A DNA stretch of 17,576 nt. Source: CALWZE01 sp964645785 (GTDB lineage Bacteria > Bacillota > Clostridia > Oscillospirales > Ruminococcaceae). The DNA lies in the NCBI GenBank assembly GCA_964645785.1, contig CAZYAV010000047.1, forward strand, positions 1 through 17,576, read 5' to 3'. Below, piece by piece: positions 1 to 6,917 of the stretch. Below the pieces are notes generated by a model, which was not told where the DNA came from, made no database searches, and saw nothing but the letters and a program-made list of their open reading frames with translations. Each line of letters begins with the position of its first letter. Position 1 is the first letter of the stretch. Made by a program: the position numbers and the translations under genes.

Positions 1-505
1 CGAAGCCGCTCCACAGGAACATCCCGGCCGGGGTGGCCAGCAGCGCCTGCACAGCCGCGGCAATCTCCGGCGGAGCCGACCCGGCATTGGCATAGACCAG
101 CCCGACAATCAGGTTGTTGACCATGGCCAGCCCCGCAACCAGCACCGCCTCGATGCCGCCGTGCCCGATGCCGTAGGCGAGCGCGGTGATCCGTTCCGGG
201 CGGCGGCGCAGCGCAAACCGAAAGGCCAGCAGGCGGCCGGTCTCCTCAAACAGCCCCGCCGCCAGGCCGCCGTAAAGGCCGTAGAGCCAGATGTTCCCCT
301 GAATCACCGCCCCCGCCGCGGAGAACAGAATCAGGGCATGGAACAGCTGCTCCAAAATCATCGCAAACAGGATAAAGCTCCCCGCGCCAATCAGGAAAGC
401 AATCCAGGACGCGCCCCGCCTGTGCAGAAACAGCATGGTTCCCAGCGGAACGGCGACAACGAGCAGAATGACCGCGACAATGGCGGCAATGGATGCAAAC
501 GACAT
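1..505 (-). CDS. YhfC-type glutamic intramembrane protease, 5' part (runs off the left edge)
   Basis: This is the N-terminal 168 residues of a polytopic membrane protein whose end lies outside the window. The ATG at 505 is preceded by GGAGGT. Hydrophobic segments lie at about 4-27, 34-63, 72-86 and from 106 on. The motif FEETGR (86-91) followed by YGIGHGGIEA (111-120) matches the paired glutamate and histidine motifs of the YhfC/CPBP-like intramembrane proteases, where E87/E88 and H115 would be the active-site residues. The family's cellular role is poorly defined; members sit in the cytoplasmic membrane. A candidate promoter lies at 693-720 on the same strand, which would give a leader of about 180 nt. 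Family assignment rests on these motifs read by eye. It appears unrelated to the transporter locus on its right. Confidence 0.8.
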   Translation of the reverse strand, partial: MSFASIAAIVAVILLVVAVPLGTMLFLHRRGASWIAFLIGAGSFILFAMILEQLFHALILFSAAGAVIQGNIWLYGLYGGLAAGLFEETGRLLAFRFALRRRPERITALAYGIGHGGIEAVLVAGLAMVNNLIVGLVYANAGSAPPEIAAAVQALLATPAGMFLWSGF

Positions 506-1071
506 AATGCTGACCTCCCGTGCAGGCCGCCTGCGCGACCCCGTTTTGTCAATTATAAGCCTTCCATCTGGTGGAAGGTCAAGGGCTTTCCCCAAAAATT
601 CGTGTTTGCTCGACCTGCCCGGATGCTTTTGGGCAGCGTCCGCCCAGTGCAGCCGCGCACGCTTGGAGAACGCGGTCGAGTCTGTGATACAAATTGTAAA
701 AATCACAAATTAAATGTCGAATAGTATAGCGACTTAAGGAAATGCTGCGCTGCAACGTGAGAGGCGCGGCGATAACCGGACAAAAAGGGGTGAACGCGCA
801 GCCAGCAAGCTCCCAACTCGGTGTAACAATTGCAGTGCAAAAATGGGATTTCATAGCGCCCCAAAACCGAGGCCTGGCTTTTGGGGGCACAGCGCCCAAC
901 GCAAGGCTATGGCACTGGCGGGAAACCGCCGGGAAGCGGTCGGAAAACCTGGAGATAAATTGTATAATTCGGATGAAATATGTCGAATTGTATAAAATTG
1001 CATAAAAATTAAGCACGGCGGACGAACCGCGGGCGCGGAAACCGCGCGGCCGCGCGGCCGGGGCCGCCTGC
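506..1071. other. gene-free stretch with AT-rich islands and a near-direct repeat
   Basis: I see no convincing gene here; the open frames lack plausible ribosome sites and their translations resemble no protein I know. Two AT-rich islands (about 680-730 and 955-1010) stand out. Each carries a copy of ATGTCGAAT(A/T)GTATA, at 714-728 and 980-994, matching at 14 of 15 bases. A partly inverted copy of the same motif (TGTATAATTCG) lies at 961-971. These may be binding sites for an unidentified regulator. Confidence 0.4.
693..720 (-). promoter_or_regulatory. candidate sigma-A promoter for the YhfC-type gene
   Basis: On the minus strand TCGACA (720-715) and TACAAT (698-693) are separated by 16 nt. 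Each hexamer differs from the consensus by one base. The site lies in an AT-rich island within GC-rich DNA. Confidence 0.4.
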
Positions 1072-1121
1072 AAAAAAGGAGGCGCCGCGCTGCATGAAGG
1101 GAATAGATGCAGCACGGCGTC
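1072..1121 (-). terminator. intrinsic terminator after the TetR gene
   Basis: Arms 1107-1121 and 1081-1095 pair over 15 positions (13 Watson-Crick, one G-U, one mismatch) around an 11-nt loop. On the minus strand the stem is followed by TCC and then six T (1077-1072). It lies about 57 nt past the TetR stop codon and closes the leftward transcript of the locus. Confidence 0.8.
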
Positions 1122-1177
1122 GATTGTGGATTCGGGAAATAAGGCGGGTGAAGAACAGGGTATGTGGGGTACGCTGT

Positions 1178-1882
1178 TCAATCAGACGCCGGATTGCCCG
1201 ACGGATCGAGTAAAAACAACTCGATATCGGTCAGGCTGTGCAGACGAAAGCCGATGCGCCGGTCGTACAGCTTGGCTTTGTCCAGAATCGCGGTCTGCAC
1301 GTCGTGCGGGATATCCGCGATTTGCATAAAGAGCTTGGCGAAAGCGTCCATGACGCTTTCCCTGTCGCGGCTGAAGGGGCGGTGCAGCTGCGAATAGGCG
1401 ATGGAGTGCAGCGCGCCGGCATACAGCCTCGCGTCGATGGAGATCCGGTTCTCGTTCAAGTCCAGGTGGTGAAACACGTTGTTCATTTTGCGGTATTCTT
1501 CGGCAACGATTTTGATGAACGCGTCGGAGAGAATCCCCTCTTTGGCGATTTCGTGAAAGAAAACGGGGCATTCGTCCTGGTCGCTCAACAGAATCTGCAT
1601 GAAGAAGCGGAGCTGGATGGTCTCGGAGAGCAGGGAATATTCCCGCGTATTGCCGATGAAATCCTTGACCCCGAAATAGAAATTTTCCAGAAATTTTTCG
1701 CAAATCTGCTCCGCGAGATCCGCTTTGGACAGAAAGTGGTAGTTCACCCGGCTGACAGACACCCCGGTCTTGGAACAGATATCCTTGATGGTGGTGGCGT
1801 AATAGCCCTTTTGATAAAACAGCTCGGAAGCCGCGGCGAGGATGGCGGCCTTTGTCGCTTCACTTTTTTTATAAGTTGCCAT
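1178..1882 (-). CDS. TetR/AcrR-family transcriptional regulator
   Basis: This 234-aa protein has a typical TetR size. The N-terminal helix-turn-helix spans about residues 10-56: AAILAAASELFYQKGYYATT is the standard first-helix pattern, and DICSKTGVSVSRVNYHF carries the recognition helix with the family's Y-H-F ending. The rest is a divergent helical ligand-binding and dimerisation region, so the inducer cannot be read from sequence. AGGAA lies about 12 nt before the ATG. It is the last gene after URO-D-like protein 1 and the first 47-aa protein, on the same strand, 120 nt downstream, with a terminator behind it. The likely target is the palindrome at 3483-3502, which would give autoregulation of its own transcript (inference). 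Whether it also controls the three transporters is unknown; no second copy of that palindrome was found in front of transporter C. Confidence 0.93.
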   Translation of the reverse strand: MATYKKSEATKAAILAAASELFYQKGYYATTIKDICSKTGVSVSRVNYHFLSKADLAEQICEKFLENFYFGVKDFIGNTREYSLLSETIQLRFFMQILLSDQDECPVFFHEIAKEGILSDAFIKIVAEEYRKMNNVFHHLDLNENRISIDARLYAGALHSIAYSQLHRPFSRDRESVMDAFAKLFMQIADIPHDVQTAILDKAKLYDRRIGFRLHSLTDIELFLLDPSGNPASD

Positions 1883-2002
1883 AAAAGACCCGTTCCTGCG
1901 GCCGGCAGACCGCTTCCGGCTGTGCCGTGCGGGCGGGCGGCGCGCCGTTCCGGTGCGGAAAGCAGCGCGCCGCGCCTGCGCGGCGGAAATATAAGGATAA
2001 GC
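1883..2002 (-). other. GC-rich spacer with hairpin before the TetR gene
   Basis: Between the first 47-aa gene and the TetR gene, the minus strand holds GCGGCGCGC and GCGCGCCGC, perfect 9-bp arms around a loop of roughly 19 nt. No T run follows, so it could be an mRNA stabiliser or attenuator that lowers regulator expression relative to the upstream genes. This is inference. Confidence 0.35.
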
Positions 2003-2146
2003 TCAGTAATTGATAAAGGTGGACACGATATTGAGAACGAGCGCCTTGCGCGCCTCCATGTCCTCTTTGGGGATGGGCAGGTCGAGCTTTTCGGCCAGAA
2101 TCTCCAGCCCTTCCGGGAATTTGGAAATGTTGACGATTTCATCCAT
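2003..2146 (-). CDS. 47-aa URO-D-associated small protein, copy 1
   Basis: This short gene starts at an ATG preceded by AAAGGAG at 10-nt spacing and ends in TGA, giving 47 residues. The protein starts MDEIVNISKF, contains LAEKLDLPIPKE (17-28) and EARKA (31-35), and ends in a hydrophobic helix-like tail (VLNIVSTFINY). Copy 2 at 6762-6905 has the same length and is identical at 22 of 47 positions without gaps. Both copies sit directly after a URO-D-like gene, here 35 nt downstream of its stop. The protein has no cysteine, signal peptide or clear membrane segment; two short helices split at the Pro-Ile-Pro turn seem likely. I do not recognise the family. A partner subunit or folding factor for the URO-D protein is the simplest inference. 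Coding status is supported by the ribosome site and the conservation between copies. Confidence 0.85.
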   Translation of the reverse strand: MDEIVNISKFPEGLEILAEKLDLPIPKEDMEARKALVLNIVSTFINY

Positions 2147-2181
2147 GACAGGTCGACTCCTTTCTGCTGCCAAAACAGGCG

Positions 2182-3351
2182 TTAGCCCTGGTATTCGCGG
2201 ACAAAGTCACAGACCGCTTTCAGGTTTTCGGCGTTCCCGTCGTTGCGGAAGGTGCCGATCTTGGTCTGGGTCATGATATACCCGCCGTCCGCGCCCAGCT
2301 CGTCGATCAGCCGCTTGGCGAGGTCGACGCACTGCTTTTTGGTGCCGCTGCCCAGCAGCAGGTTGCTCATGCCGCCCATAATCGCGCAGTTGGGCAGCTT
2401 TTTGCGCATCTCGAACACGTCGTCCTCCTCCAGCATCAGGGAAATCACGCCCTTGGGGTAGGAGGAGAGGTAGTCGGTGAAGCGGTCGAGCTTGCCCTGG
2501 GAGAACAGGGAGAAGGTCATCTTCTTTTCCTGCGCCACATCCAGAATCTGCTTGAGATACGGCCAGTAGTATTTCTCCCACTGCTTGATGTTGACCATGT
2601 TTTGGCCGAGCAGGGTGGTGCCGAGGTCGAAGCAGTAGTTCTCGTTCGGCCCGTCCGGCGCCTTTTTCAGCGCCTCCAGCGCGGGATAGAAGAACATCCT
2701 GTCCATCGTCTCGATCAGCGCGTCCAGCTTGGCAGGCTCCTTGCGCATGTCGATCGAGGCGCCCCGGATGCCGCGGATATAGTTGAGCACACTCTCAAAG
2801 GAAATCATGATGAACGGGTTTGGCGCGACAAAGCCGGGCAGGCCGTACTCCTGCTCGAGGATTCGGTTAATCCGGCCGGCATAGCCGAAAAAGTCCGCCC
2901 GCGCGTCCACCGCCTTTTGGATGCGGCTGAGCGGGATATCCTCGCCCCACCACGGGAACTTGCGGATCATCCCCTTTTCCCACAGGAATTTCCAGTAATC
3001 CTGCGCGAATTCGGGCAGCTCGTCGTGCTCGCAGTAATAGACGTCCTTGTAGTTGATCGAGCCCTTTTCGTCGTCGATAATGTACCGCTGCGACCCGAGC
3101 GCCTTGTAGACGAGATACGGGTTGCGCACGCCGGTGTTGACCAGCATGTCGAAGTTGTACTTTTCCTGATGCTCGCGCGTGACCTTTTCCATCACGGCGT
3201 AGTCGCTCATCGCCTCGCTCAGCTTGTAGCCGGCGTCGTGAACCTGCCACAGCTGGAACATGGAGGCGTGCGGCACCCGATCCGGCTTTTTCCAGGCGGT
3301 CGCGTCCCGGAACAGCTTTGCGCGGTAGAGCTTTTGCTCGCTTGCGTTCAT
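2182..3351 (-). CDS. URO-D-fold protein 1 (uroporphyrinogen decarboxylase/MtaA superfamily, divergent)
   Basis: This 389-aa probably cytoplasmic protein uses the ATG at 3351, which has AAAGGAGAGGAG upstream and matches its 394-aa paralogue; a longer frame reaching 3486 runs through the operator and is rejected. The C-terminal third carries the URO-D superfamily pattern: IMGGMSNLLLGSGT (324-337), then GADGGYIM (353-360) and NAENLKAVCDFV (373-384). Family members decarboxylate uroporphyrinogen or transfer methyl groups to corrinoids or thiols. The H-x-C-G zinc motif of MtaA/MtbA is LFSQG here (282-286), the third zinc cysteine region reads MTQTKIG (360-366), and the N-terminal arginine motif of true decarboxylases is replaced by DRVPHASMFQLW. 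FPWWGED (132-138) is shared with the paralogue. The reaction is therefore unknown. It is first in its transcript, behind a strong promoter with an operator, followed by a 47-aa protein and TetR. Confidence 0.88.
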   Translation of the reverse strand: MNASEQKLYRAKLFRDATAWKKPDRVPHASMFQLWQVHDAGYKLSEAMSDYAVMEKVTREHQEKYNFDMLVNTGVRNPYLVYKALGSQRYIIDDEKGSINYKDVYYCEHDELPEFAQDYWKFLWEKGMIRKFPWWGEDIPLSRIQKAVDARADFFGYAGRINRILEQEYGLPGFVAPNPFIMISFESVLNYIRGIRGASIDMRKEPAKLDALIETMDRMFFYPALEALKKAPDGPNENYCFDLGTTLLGQNMVNIKQWEKYYWPYLKQILDVAQEKKMTFSLFSQGKLDRFTDYLSSYPKGVISLMLEEDDVFEMRKKLPNCAIMGGMSNLLLGSGTKKQCVDLAKRLIDELGADGGYIMTQTKIGTFRNDGNAENLKAVCDFVREYQG

Positions 3352-3470
3352 AGGGTCTCTCCTCTCCTTTTTGATGCGGACGCCCTGAAAACCGGGAAGC
3401 CCGCAATAGATTCTGTCAGGCTGCGGATTCCGCCCGGCAAACGGACATCGGCGGAAAGCTCGCAGAGCCG

Positions 3471-3512
3471 ACAGGTACGGATACACCTGTACATACAGGT
3501 GTACACATACAG
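3471..3512. promoter_or_regulatory. palindromic operator with three half-sites, probable TetR site
   Basis: ACACCTGTACATACAGGTGT (3483-3502) is an inverted repeat with 9-bp arms and a 2-nt centre. A further ACAGGT at 3471-3476 gives three alternating half-sites (3471-3476, 3485-3490, 3495-3500), and GTGTACAC (3499-3506) and a second CATACAG (3506-3512) follow. The main palindrome starts about where transcription from the adjacent promoter should begin, the classic place for a repressor. Assignment to the TetR protein of this transcript is inference from proximity. Confidence 0.7.
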
Positions 3513-3539
3513 TATACCAAACCCGAAGTGCTTTGACAA
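3511..3539 (-). promoter_or_regulatory. strong sigma-A promoter for the URO-D 1 / 47-aa / TetR transcript
   Basis: On the minus strand TTGTCA (3539-3534) and TATACT (3516-3511) are separated by exactly 17 nt. Each hexamer matches the consensus at five of six bases. The start of transcription should fall near 3504, leaving a leader of about 150 nt before the ATG at 3351. Confidence 0.75.
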
Positions 3540-3540
3540 T

Positions 3541-3560
3541 AGAAAGAAAGAAAGAAAGAG
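3541..3560. repeat. tetranucleotide tract (AGAA)n
   Basis: AGAA is repeated five times in tandem (3541-3560). The tract lies directly upstream of the -35 box of the promoter at 3511-3539 and just after the stop codon of transporter A. Confidence 0.75.
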
Positions 3561-3563
3561 GGC

Positions 3564-4940
3564 TCAGCTTTGCTCGGCTTCCTCCAGCGCGGCCGCTTTT
3601 TTGGCGTAGATATCCGCCATGGTTTTGGCGTCCAGACGGTAGAAGAGCATGGGGACGATGCTGAGCGCGGTTAGCGCGGCCGTGCCGAGGAAGGTGACGG
3701 CCGCAATCCCCGAAAGGGTATGGGGCGACTGCGCGGCGGCCAGCGGGTCGTAACCGATCAATACGAGGCCGGTTGACGCGGCGGTGGCGCCGACAAACTG
3801 CGCGATATAGCTGAAGGTGGACGAGACGGAATACAGGAAGCTGCGCGCCTTGATGCCGCGGCCGAATTCGTTGTAATCGGTCGCGTCGGTGACGCAGGGC
3901 ATGAACATCGCGCCGGCCGGCACAAGGGAGGCGAAATACAGCCCCATCAGCGCAAAGAACACAACCAGGTTTGCGCGCAGGAAATAGGCGGCCAGGATGA
4001 AGCAGGTCGCGACCGAGACGCTGCCGATATAGATGACCTTTTTATCCAGCTTGCCGGACAGCCACGGCACGATAAAGGTGGCGGCAAGGCGGGTGATGGT
4101 CATCACCGTAATCATCACCGACATCAGATCCGGCCGGCCGAGGGTGTAGTTGAAGTAGTACACCAGGCAGGACATGATGAGGGTACTGGCGCCGATGCTG
4201 AGGATATAGCTCAGCCCATAGGGGATGAGCGGCGGCAGCGCGCGGAGCATATCCCGCAGCGACACCTTTTCCTCCTTCTGGGCTTCTGCGTGGACGGTCT
4301 GGTCGTGGTCATACGGCTTTGCGACGATATAGACAACCAGCATACTGAGCACCATGATGCCGCCATAGACAAGCGCTGAGACGGTATAGCCGGTTTCCGG
4401 CCGCTCGAACATGGTCAGCAGCTTGACGCCGAGATAGCTGTAAAGCAGGCTGGAGACGGTCGCAAGCTGGGTGCCGGCGATGGTCAGCGAGACGGTCTGC
4501 TTGGAGGTCTTGCCGATGATGCCGATCAGCGCGCGATAGGCGATCCACATGCAGTTAAAGCCGGCGTAGGCGACGCAGTAAAACACGGTGAACACCACCG
4601 TTGTCGGCACGGTGCCGATCGGGAATTTGGTAAAGAAAATCACCGTGCCGATCATGCACAGAATACTGCCCGAAAGCAGCCACGGCCGGTAGCGCCCGCC
4701 GCGCAGGCGCATATTGTCGATCAGGATGCCGGCGCCGATGGCGGTGAACGCCTCGACCCATTGCAGCAGCGCGTACAGCACGCCCGCCGTTTTCATGGGG
4801 ATATGCGCAATGTCGGTCATAAAGAACAACAGGTAATAGGCGACAAGGCTTACAAAAAACGTGAAGCCGAATTCCCCCATACCATAGCGATAGGTGATCC
4901 ACGGACTCAGGCCTTTTTCTTTCTTCAGTTCCTCGTTCAT
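3564..4940 (-). CDS. GPH-family cation symporter A (MFS)
   Basis: This is a 458-aa, 12-segment transporter of the glycoside-pentoside-hexuronide:cation symporter family (MelB type) in the cytoplasmic membrane. The diagnostic loop after helix 2 reads GGRYRPWLL. A second conserved region, DATDYNEFGRGIKARSFLYS, corresponds to the family's late DxxDY...G-x-R loop. The family imports sugars, glycosides or other small solutes with Na+ or H+. The ATG at 4940 is chosen because the length then equals that of transporter B and an AGGGG lies 8 nt upstream; a frame extended to 5027 lacks support. It is the most divergent of the three: the N-terminus begins MNEELKKEKGLSPWITYRYG, unlike the KRTL start of B and C. 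It lies 128 nt after transporter B with a hairpin between, and no terminator is seen after it, so readthrough into the URO-D 1 transcript is possible. The substrate is unknown. Confidence 0.9.
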   Translation of the reverse strand: MNEELKKEKGLSPWITYRYGMGEFGFTFFVSLVAYYLLFFMTDIAHIPMKTAGVLYALLQWVEAFTAIGAGILIDNMRLRGGRYRPWLLSGSILCMIGTVIFFTKFPIGTVPTTVVFTVFYCVAYAGFNCMWIAYRALIGIIGKTSKQTVSLTIAGTQLATVSSLLYSYLGVKLLTMFERPETGYTVSALVYGGIMVLSMLVVYIVAKPYDHDQTVHAEAQKEEKVSLRDMLRALPPLIPYGLSYILSIGASTLIMSCLVYYFNYTLGRPDLMSVMITVMTITRLAATFIVPWLSGKLDKKVIYIGSVSVATCFILAAYFLRANLVVFFALMGLYFASLVPAGAMFMPCVTDATDYNEFGRGIKARSFLYSVSSTFSYIAQFVGATAASTGLVLIGYDPLAAAQSPHTLSGIAAVTFLGTAALTALSIVPMLFYRLDAKTMADIYAKKAAALEEAEQS

Positions 4941-5000
4941 GTTGTTACCCCTAACCGCAGCAAAAGCTGCAAGTGGTTTGTGCATTTCGATCTGAATTTG

Positions 5001-5046
5001 AAAGGGAGCCGCCCCTGCGCAGAGCATTCAGAGGCGGCCGCCCTTT
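5001..5046 (-). terminator. hairpin between transporters B and A, weak terminator or attenuator
   Basis: AAAGGG (5001-5006) pairs with CCCTTT (5041-5046), and inner CCGCC and GGCGG arms extend the stem. Only three T follow on the minus strand, so full termination is doubtful; partial termination or mRNA processing between the two transporter genes is more likely. Confidence 0.45.
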
Positions 5047-5068
5047 GATGGAGAATTACGCCCGCCGG

Positions 5069-6445
5069 TCAGACGGATTTGCTGGAACGGTAATCGTTCA
5101 GCTGTTTCTCATTGATCTTGTAGAACACCATGGATATGCTCGAGAGCGCGGCGCAGACGGCCGGCCCTGCGACGAGCAGAACCGTGAAGCCGGTGCGGAT
5201 GGAATCGGTGATGGCGCCGCCCGCAACATAGCCGATGGCCGCCAGCGAGAAGCTGGACAGGATGGAGGACAAAGAGGAGCCAATCCGCGTCGCCGTGCCG
5301 CCCATGGATTGCAGGAACGCGCGCGCGCCGGAATTGCCGATCATGTCGTTGTAATCGGCGATGTCGACCATGAAGGCCGGGAGCAGGCACAGATTGAACG
5401 CGCCGACAAAGCTCTGAATCGCGCGGATGGCGACGAACAGGGTGCCGTTGTTCCCGACCAGGATCAGCACCAGATAGAGCGCGCAGTTCGCGGCCTGATA
5501 CGCGATATGGCAGGGCTTTTTGCCGAATTTTTTAGCGATGGACGGAACCAGGAAGGAGCCGATCATGGCGCCCAGCGCGGTCATGGAGATGGTCGCGCTT
5601 GTAATGGAGGGATTTTCAAGCACGTAGTTCGCGTAATAAACCAGCAGAACGGAGAAGAAGCCGCCCTGCGCGGAGGCGAAAATCTGCGCGATGAAATAGA
5701 CAAGACCCGGCCCCTTGAGGTTTTTCAGCATCTCGACAAGGCCGACCTTCTGCTTCTGGTTCGCCTTTTTGGCCGCGGCCTGCTCCTGTGCGGCCTCGGC
5801 GGTCATCGGGTGCTCCACCTTCTTTGTGACGCGGAAGATCAGGAAGCCGCCCAGGATGGCGATGATTCCGGAAACAAGCGCAAAGCCGAAGTACTCGTTT
5901 TTGGTGCCCGCCCACAGCGGAATGGCAAAGATGATCGGGCCAATAAACGGATAGATAATTGAGGGCAGCGTGCCGGCTATGTTCGAGGTGGAGGCGAGAA
6001 TAACCGAGTCATTTCCCGTCTTGCCAAGAACGCCCGCGAGGGTGCGCAGCGCCGTCCAGCCGATATTGTACGAGGTCATGTGAATGGTGTAGATGATGAT
6101 GAACACAACCCCGGCAACGGCCGGCTCAAGCCCGAGATAGAGGAAGGTGAGCGGCAGGGTGATGCCCATGGCGATGCTGCCGAACAGGTACCAGGTGCGG
6201 TACCTGCCCCATTTGGGGTTGGTGGAGTCGATGACGACGCCGGCGAGTATCATCGAGACGACCTTGACCACCTGAATGATTGTATTCAGCGTCGCGGCCA
6301 TAAGGGTGGGGATCATCAGAATATCGGTCATCAGGTAGTTGACAAAATACCCGACGACGACAAGCTCAAATCCATAGGCGAACATGCCGCCGGCACCGTA
6401 AGAGAAGATTGTACTCCAAGACAGGGTTCGCTTGTTGTTATCCAT
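5069..6445 (-). CDS. GPH-family cation symporter B (MFS)
   Basis: This is a 458-aa, 12-segment membrane transporter. The start at 6445 has AAGGAGG upstream at good spacing. The family signature KWGRYRTWYLFG follows helix 2, and the later loop reads DIADYNDMIGNSGARAFLQS. It is clearly a paralogue of transporter C: both begin with KRTL followed by a GYG/SYG-x-GGMF-YGF pattern and share FIIIYTIH, GWTA-R-L and FSLAAIGYVAG or FGLAAIGYVAG. The central cytoplasmic loop is rich in Lys, Gln and Ala (about 210-235). It lies 35 nt after the 84-aa membrane protein in the second URO-D cassette, so co-transcription is likely. Polarity cannot be fixed; GPH members normally import, but exchange or export is possible. 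The substrate is unknown. Confidence 0.92.
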   Translation of the reverse strand: MDNNKRTLSWSTIFSYGAGGMFAYGFELVVVGYFVNYLMTDILMIPTLMAATLNTIIQVVKVVSMILAGVVIDSTNPKWGRYRTWYLFGSIAMGITLPLTFLYLGLEPAVAGVVFIIIYTIHMTSYNIGWTALRTLAGVLGKTGNDSVILASTSNIAGTLPSIIYPFIGPIIFAIPLWAGTKNEYFGFALVSGIIAILGGFLIFRVTKKVEHPMTAEAAQEQAAAKKANQKQKVGLVEMLKNLKGPGLVYFIAQIFASAQGGFFSVLLVYYANYVLENPSITSATISMTALGAMIGSFLVPSIAKKFGKKPCHIAYQAANCALYLVLILVGNNGTLFVAIRAIQSFVGAFNLCLLPAFMVDIADYNDMIGNSGARAFLQSMGGTATRIGSSLSSILSSFSLAAIGYVAGGAITDSIRTGFTVLLVAGPAVCAALSSISMVFYKINEKQLNDYRSSKSV

Positions 6446-6480
6446 TCGTTGGGCTCCTCCTTATCCGTATGGGGTGAACG

Positions 6481-6735
6481 TTAACGGCGTTTCTTATCGC
6501 ATTCCTCCTCCTGTTTCAGACGTTGGACGCGGACGGTGTAAAAATAGCGGATAAACTGCAAAAGGAAAAAGAGCGAGGGCAGGCTGACCAAGAACGAGAC
6601 ATTCTTCAGCGCCTGCATGTCGGGGATGAGCTGCGGCAAAAAATAACTCCCGACATTGAGCAGCACAAACAGAATAAAGTAAAGCCGGGCTTTTGGAATC
6701 CGCAGTGTTGCCAGCAGAACATCAAAAAACGCCAT
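6481..6735 (-). CDS. small two-helix membrane protein (84 aa)
   Basis: This small protein has hydrophobic segments at about 17-34 (RLYFILFVLLNVGSYFL) and 46-66 (VSFLVSLPSLFFLLQFIRYFY). The tail is strongly charged and ends ECDKKRR, which suggests a cytoplasmic C-terminus. A G-rich site (GGGGGTG) lies 6 nt before the ATG. It is 26 nt after the second 47-aa gene and 35 nt before transporter B, all on the same strand, so it is probably part of that transcript. I do not recognise the family. It may be an accessory subunit or stabiliser of the neighbouring symporter, but that rests on position only. The first cassette, near URO-D 1, has no equivalent. Confidence 0.75.
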   Translation of the reverse strand: MAFFDVLLATLRIPKARLYFILFVLLNVGSYFLPQLIPDMQALKNVSFLVSLPSLFFLLQFIRYFYTVRVQRLKQEEECDKKRR

Positions 6736-6761
6736 CTTTACACCCCCGCGGCAGCTTGTGT

Positions 6762-6905
6762 TTAAAGCGTAATCATAAAGTTGACAAACGCGAGCAGCGC
6801 GGCCTTGCGCGCCTCCAGGTTTTCCTTGGGAATCGGCATCTCCAGCTTTTCGGCAAGCTCCTCGATGCTCGTTTCAAAGTTCGTCAGGTCAATTTTTTCT
6901 CCCAT
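6762..6905 (-). CDS. 47-aa URO-D-associated small protein, copy 2
   Basis: The ATG at 6905 has AAGGAGG six nt upstream, and that ribosome site overlaps the TAA of URO-D-like protein 2, which points to tight translational coupling. The product is 47 aa, begins MGEKIDLTNF and carries LAEKLEMPIPKE (17-28) and EARKA (31-35). It aligns with copy 1 (2003-2146) over the full length without gaps, 22 of 47 residues identical, with conservation centred on 15-35 and a variable hydrophobic tail. That both copies keep exactly this length argues for a complete protein rather than a fragment. I do not recognise a family. A small obligate partner of the URO-D protein is my inference; a regulatory or chaperone-like role would fit equally well. 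Confidence 0.87.
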   Translation of the reverse strand: MGEKIDLTNFETSIEELAEKLEMPIPKENLEARKAALLAFVNFMITL

Positions 6906-6917
6906 ATTGCTGCCTCC

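Noticed and set aside
579..1181. 200-codon minus-strand open frame downstream of TetR
   Set aside because: No ribosome site, runs across the TetR terminator and AT-rich regulatory islands, and resembles no protein family.
1238..2185. 315-codon plus-strand open frame over the TetR and 47-aa genes
   Set aside because: Antisense to a recognised TetR protein and to a conserved small protein.
3352..3486. N-terminal extension of URO-D 1 to 3486
   Set aside because: The extension would start inside the operator, has no ribosome site, and is absent from URO-D 2. The ATG at 3351 has a strong site.
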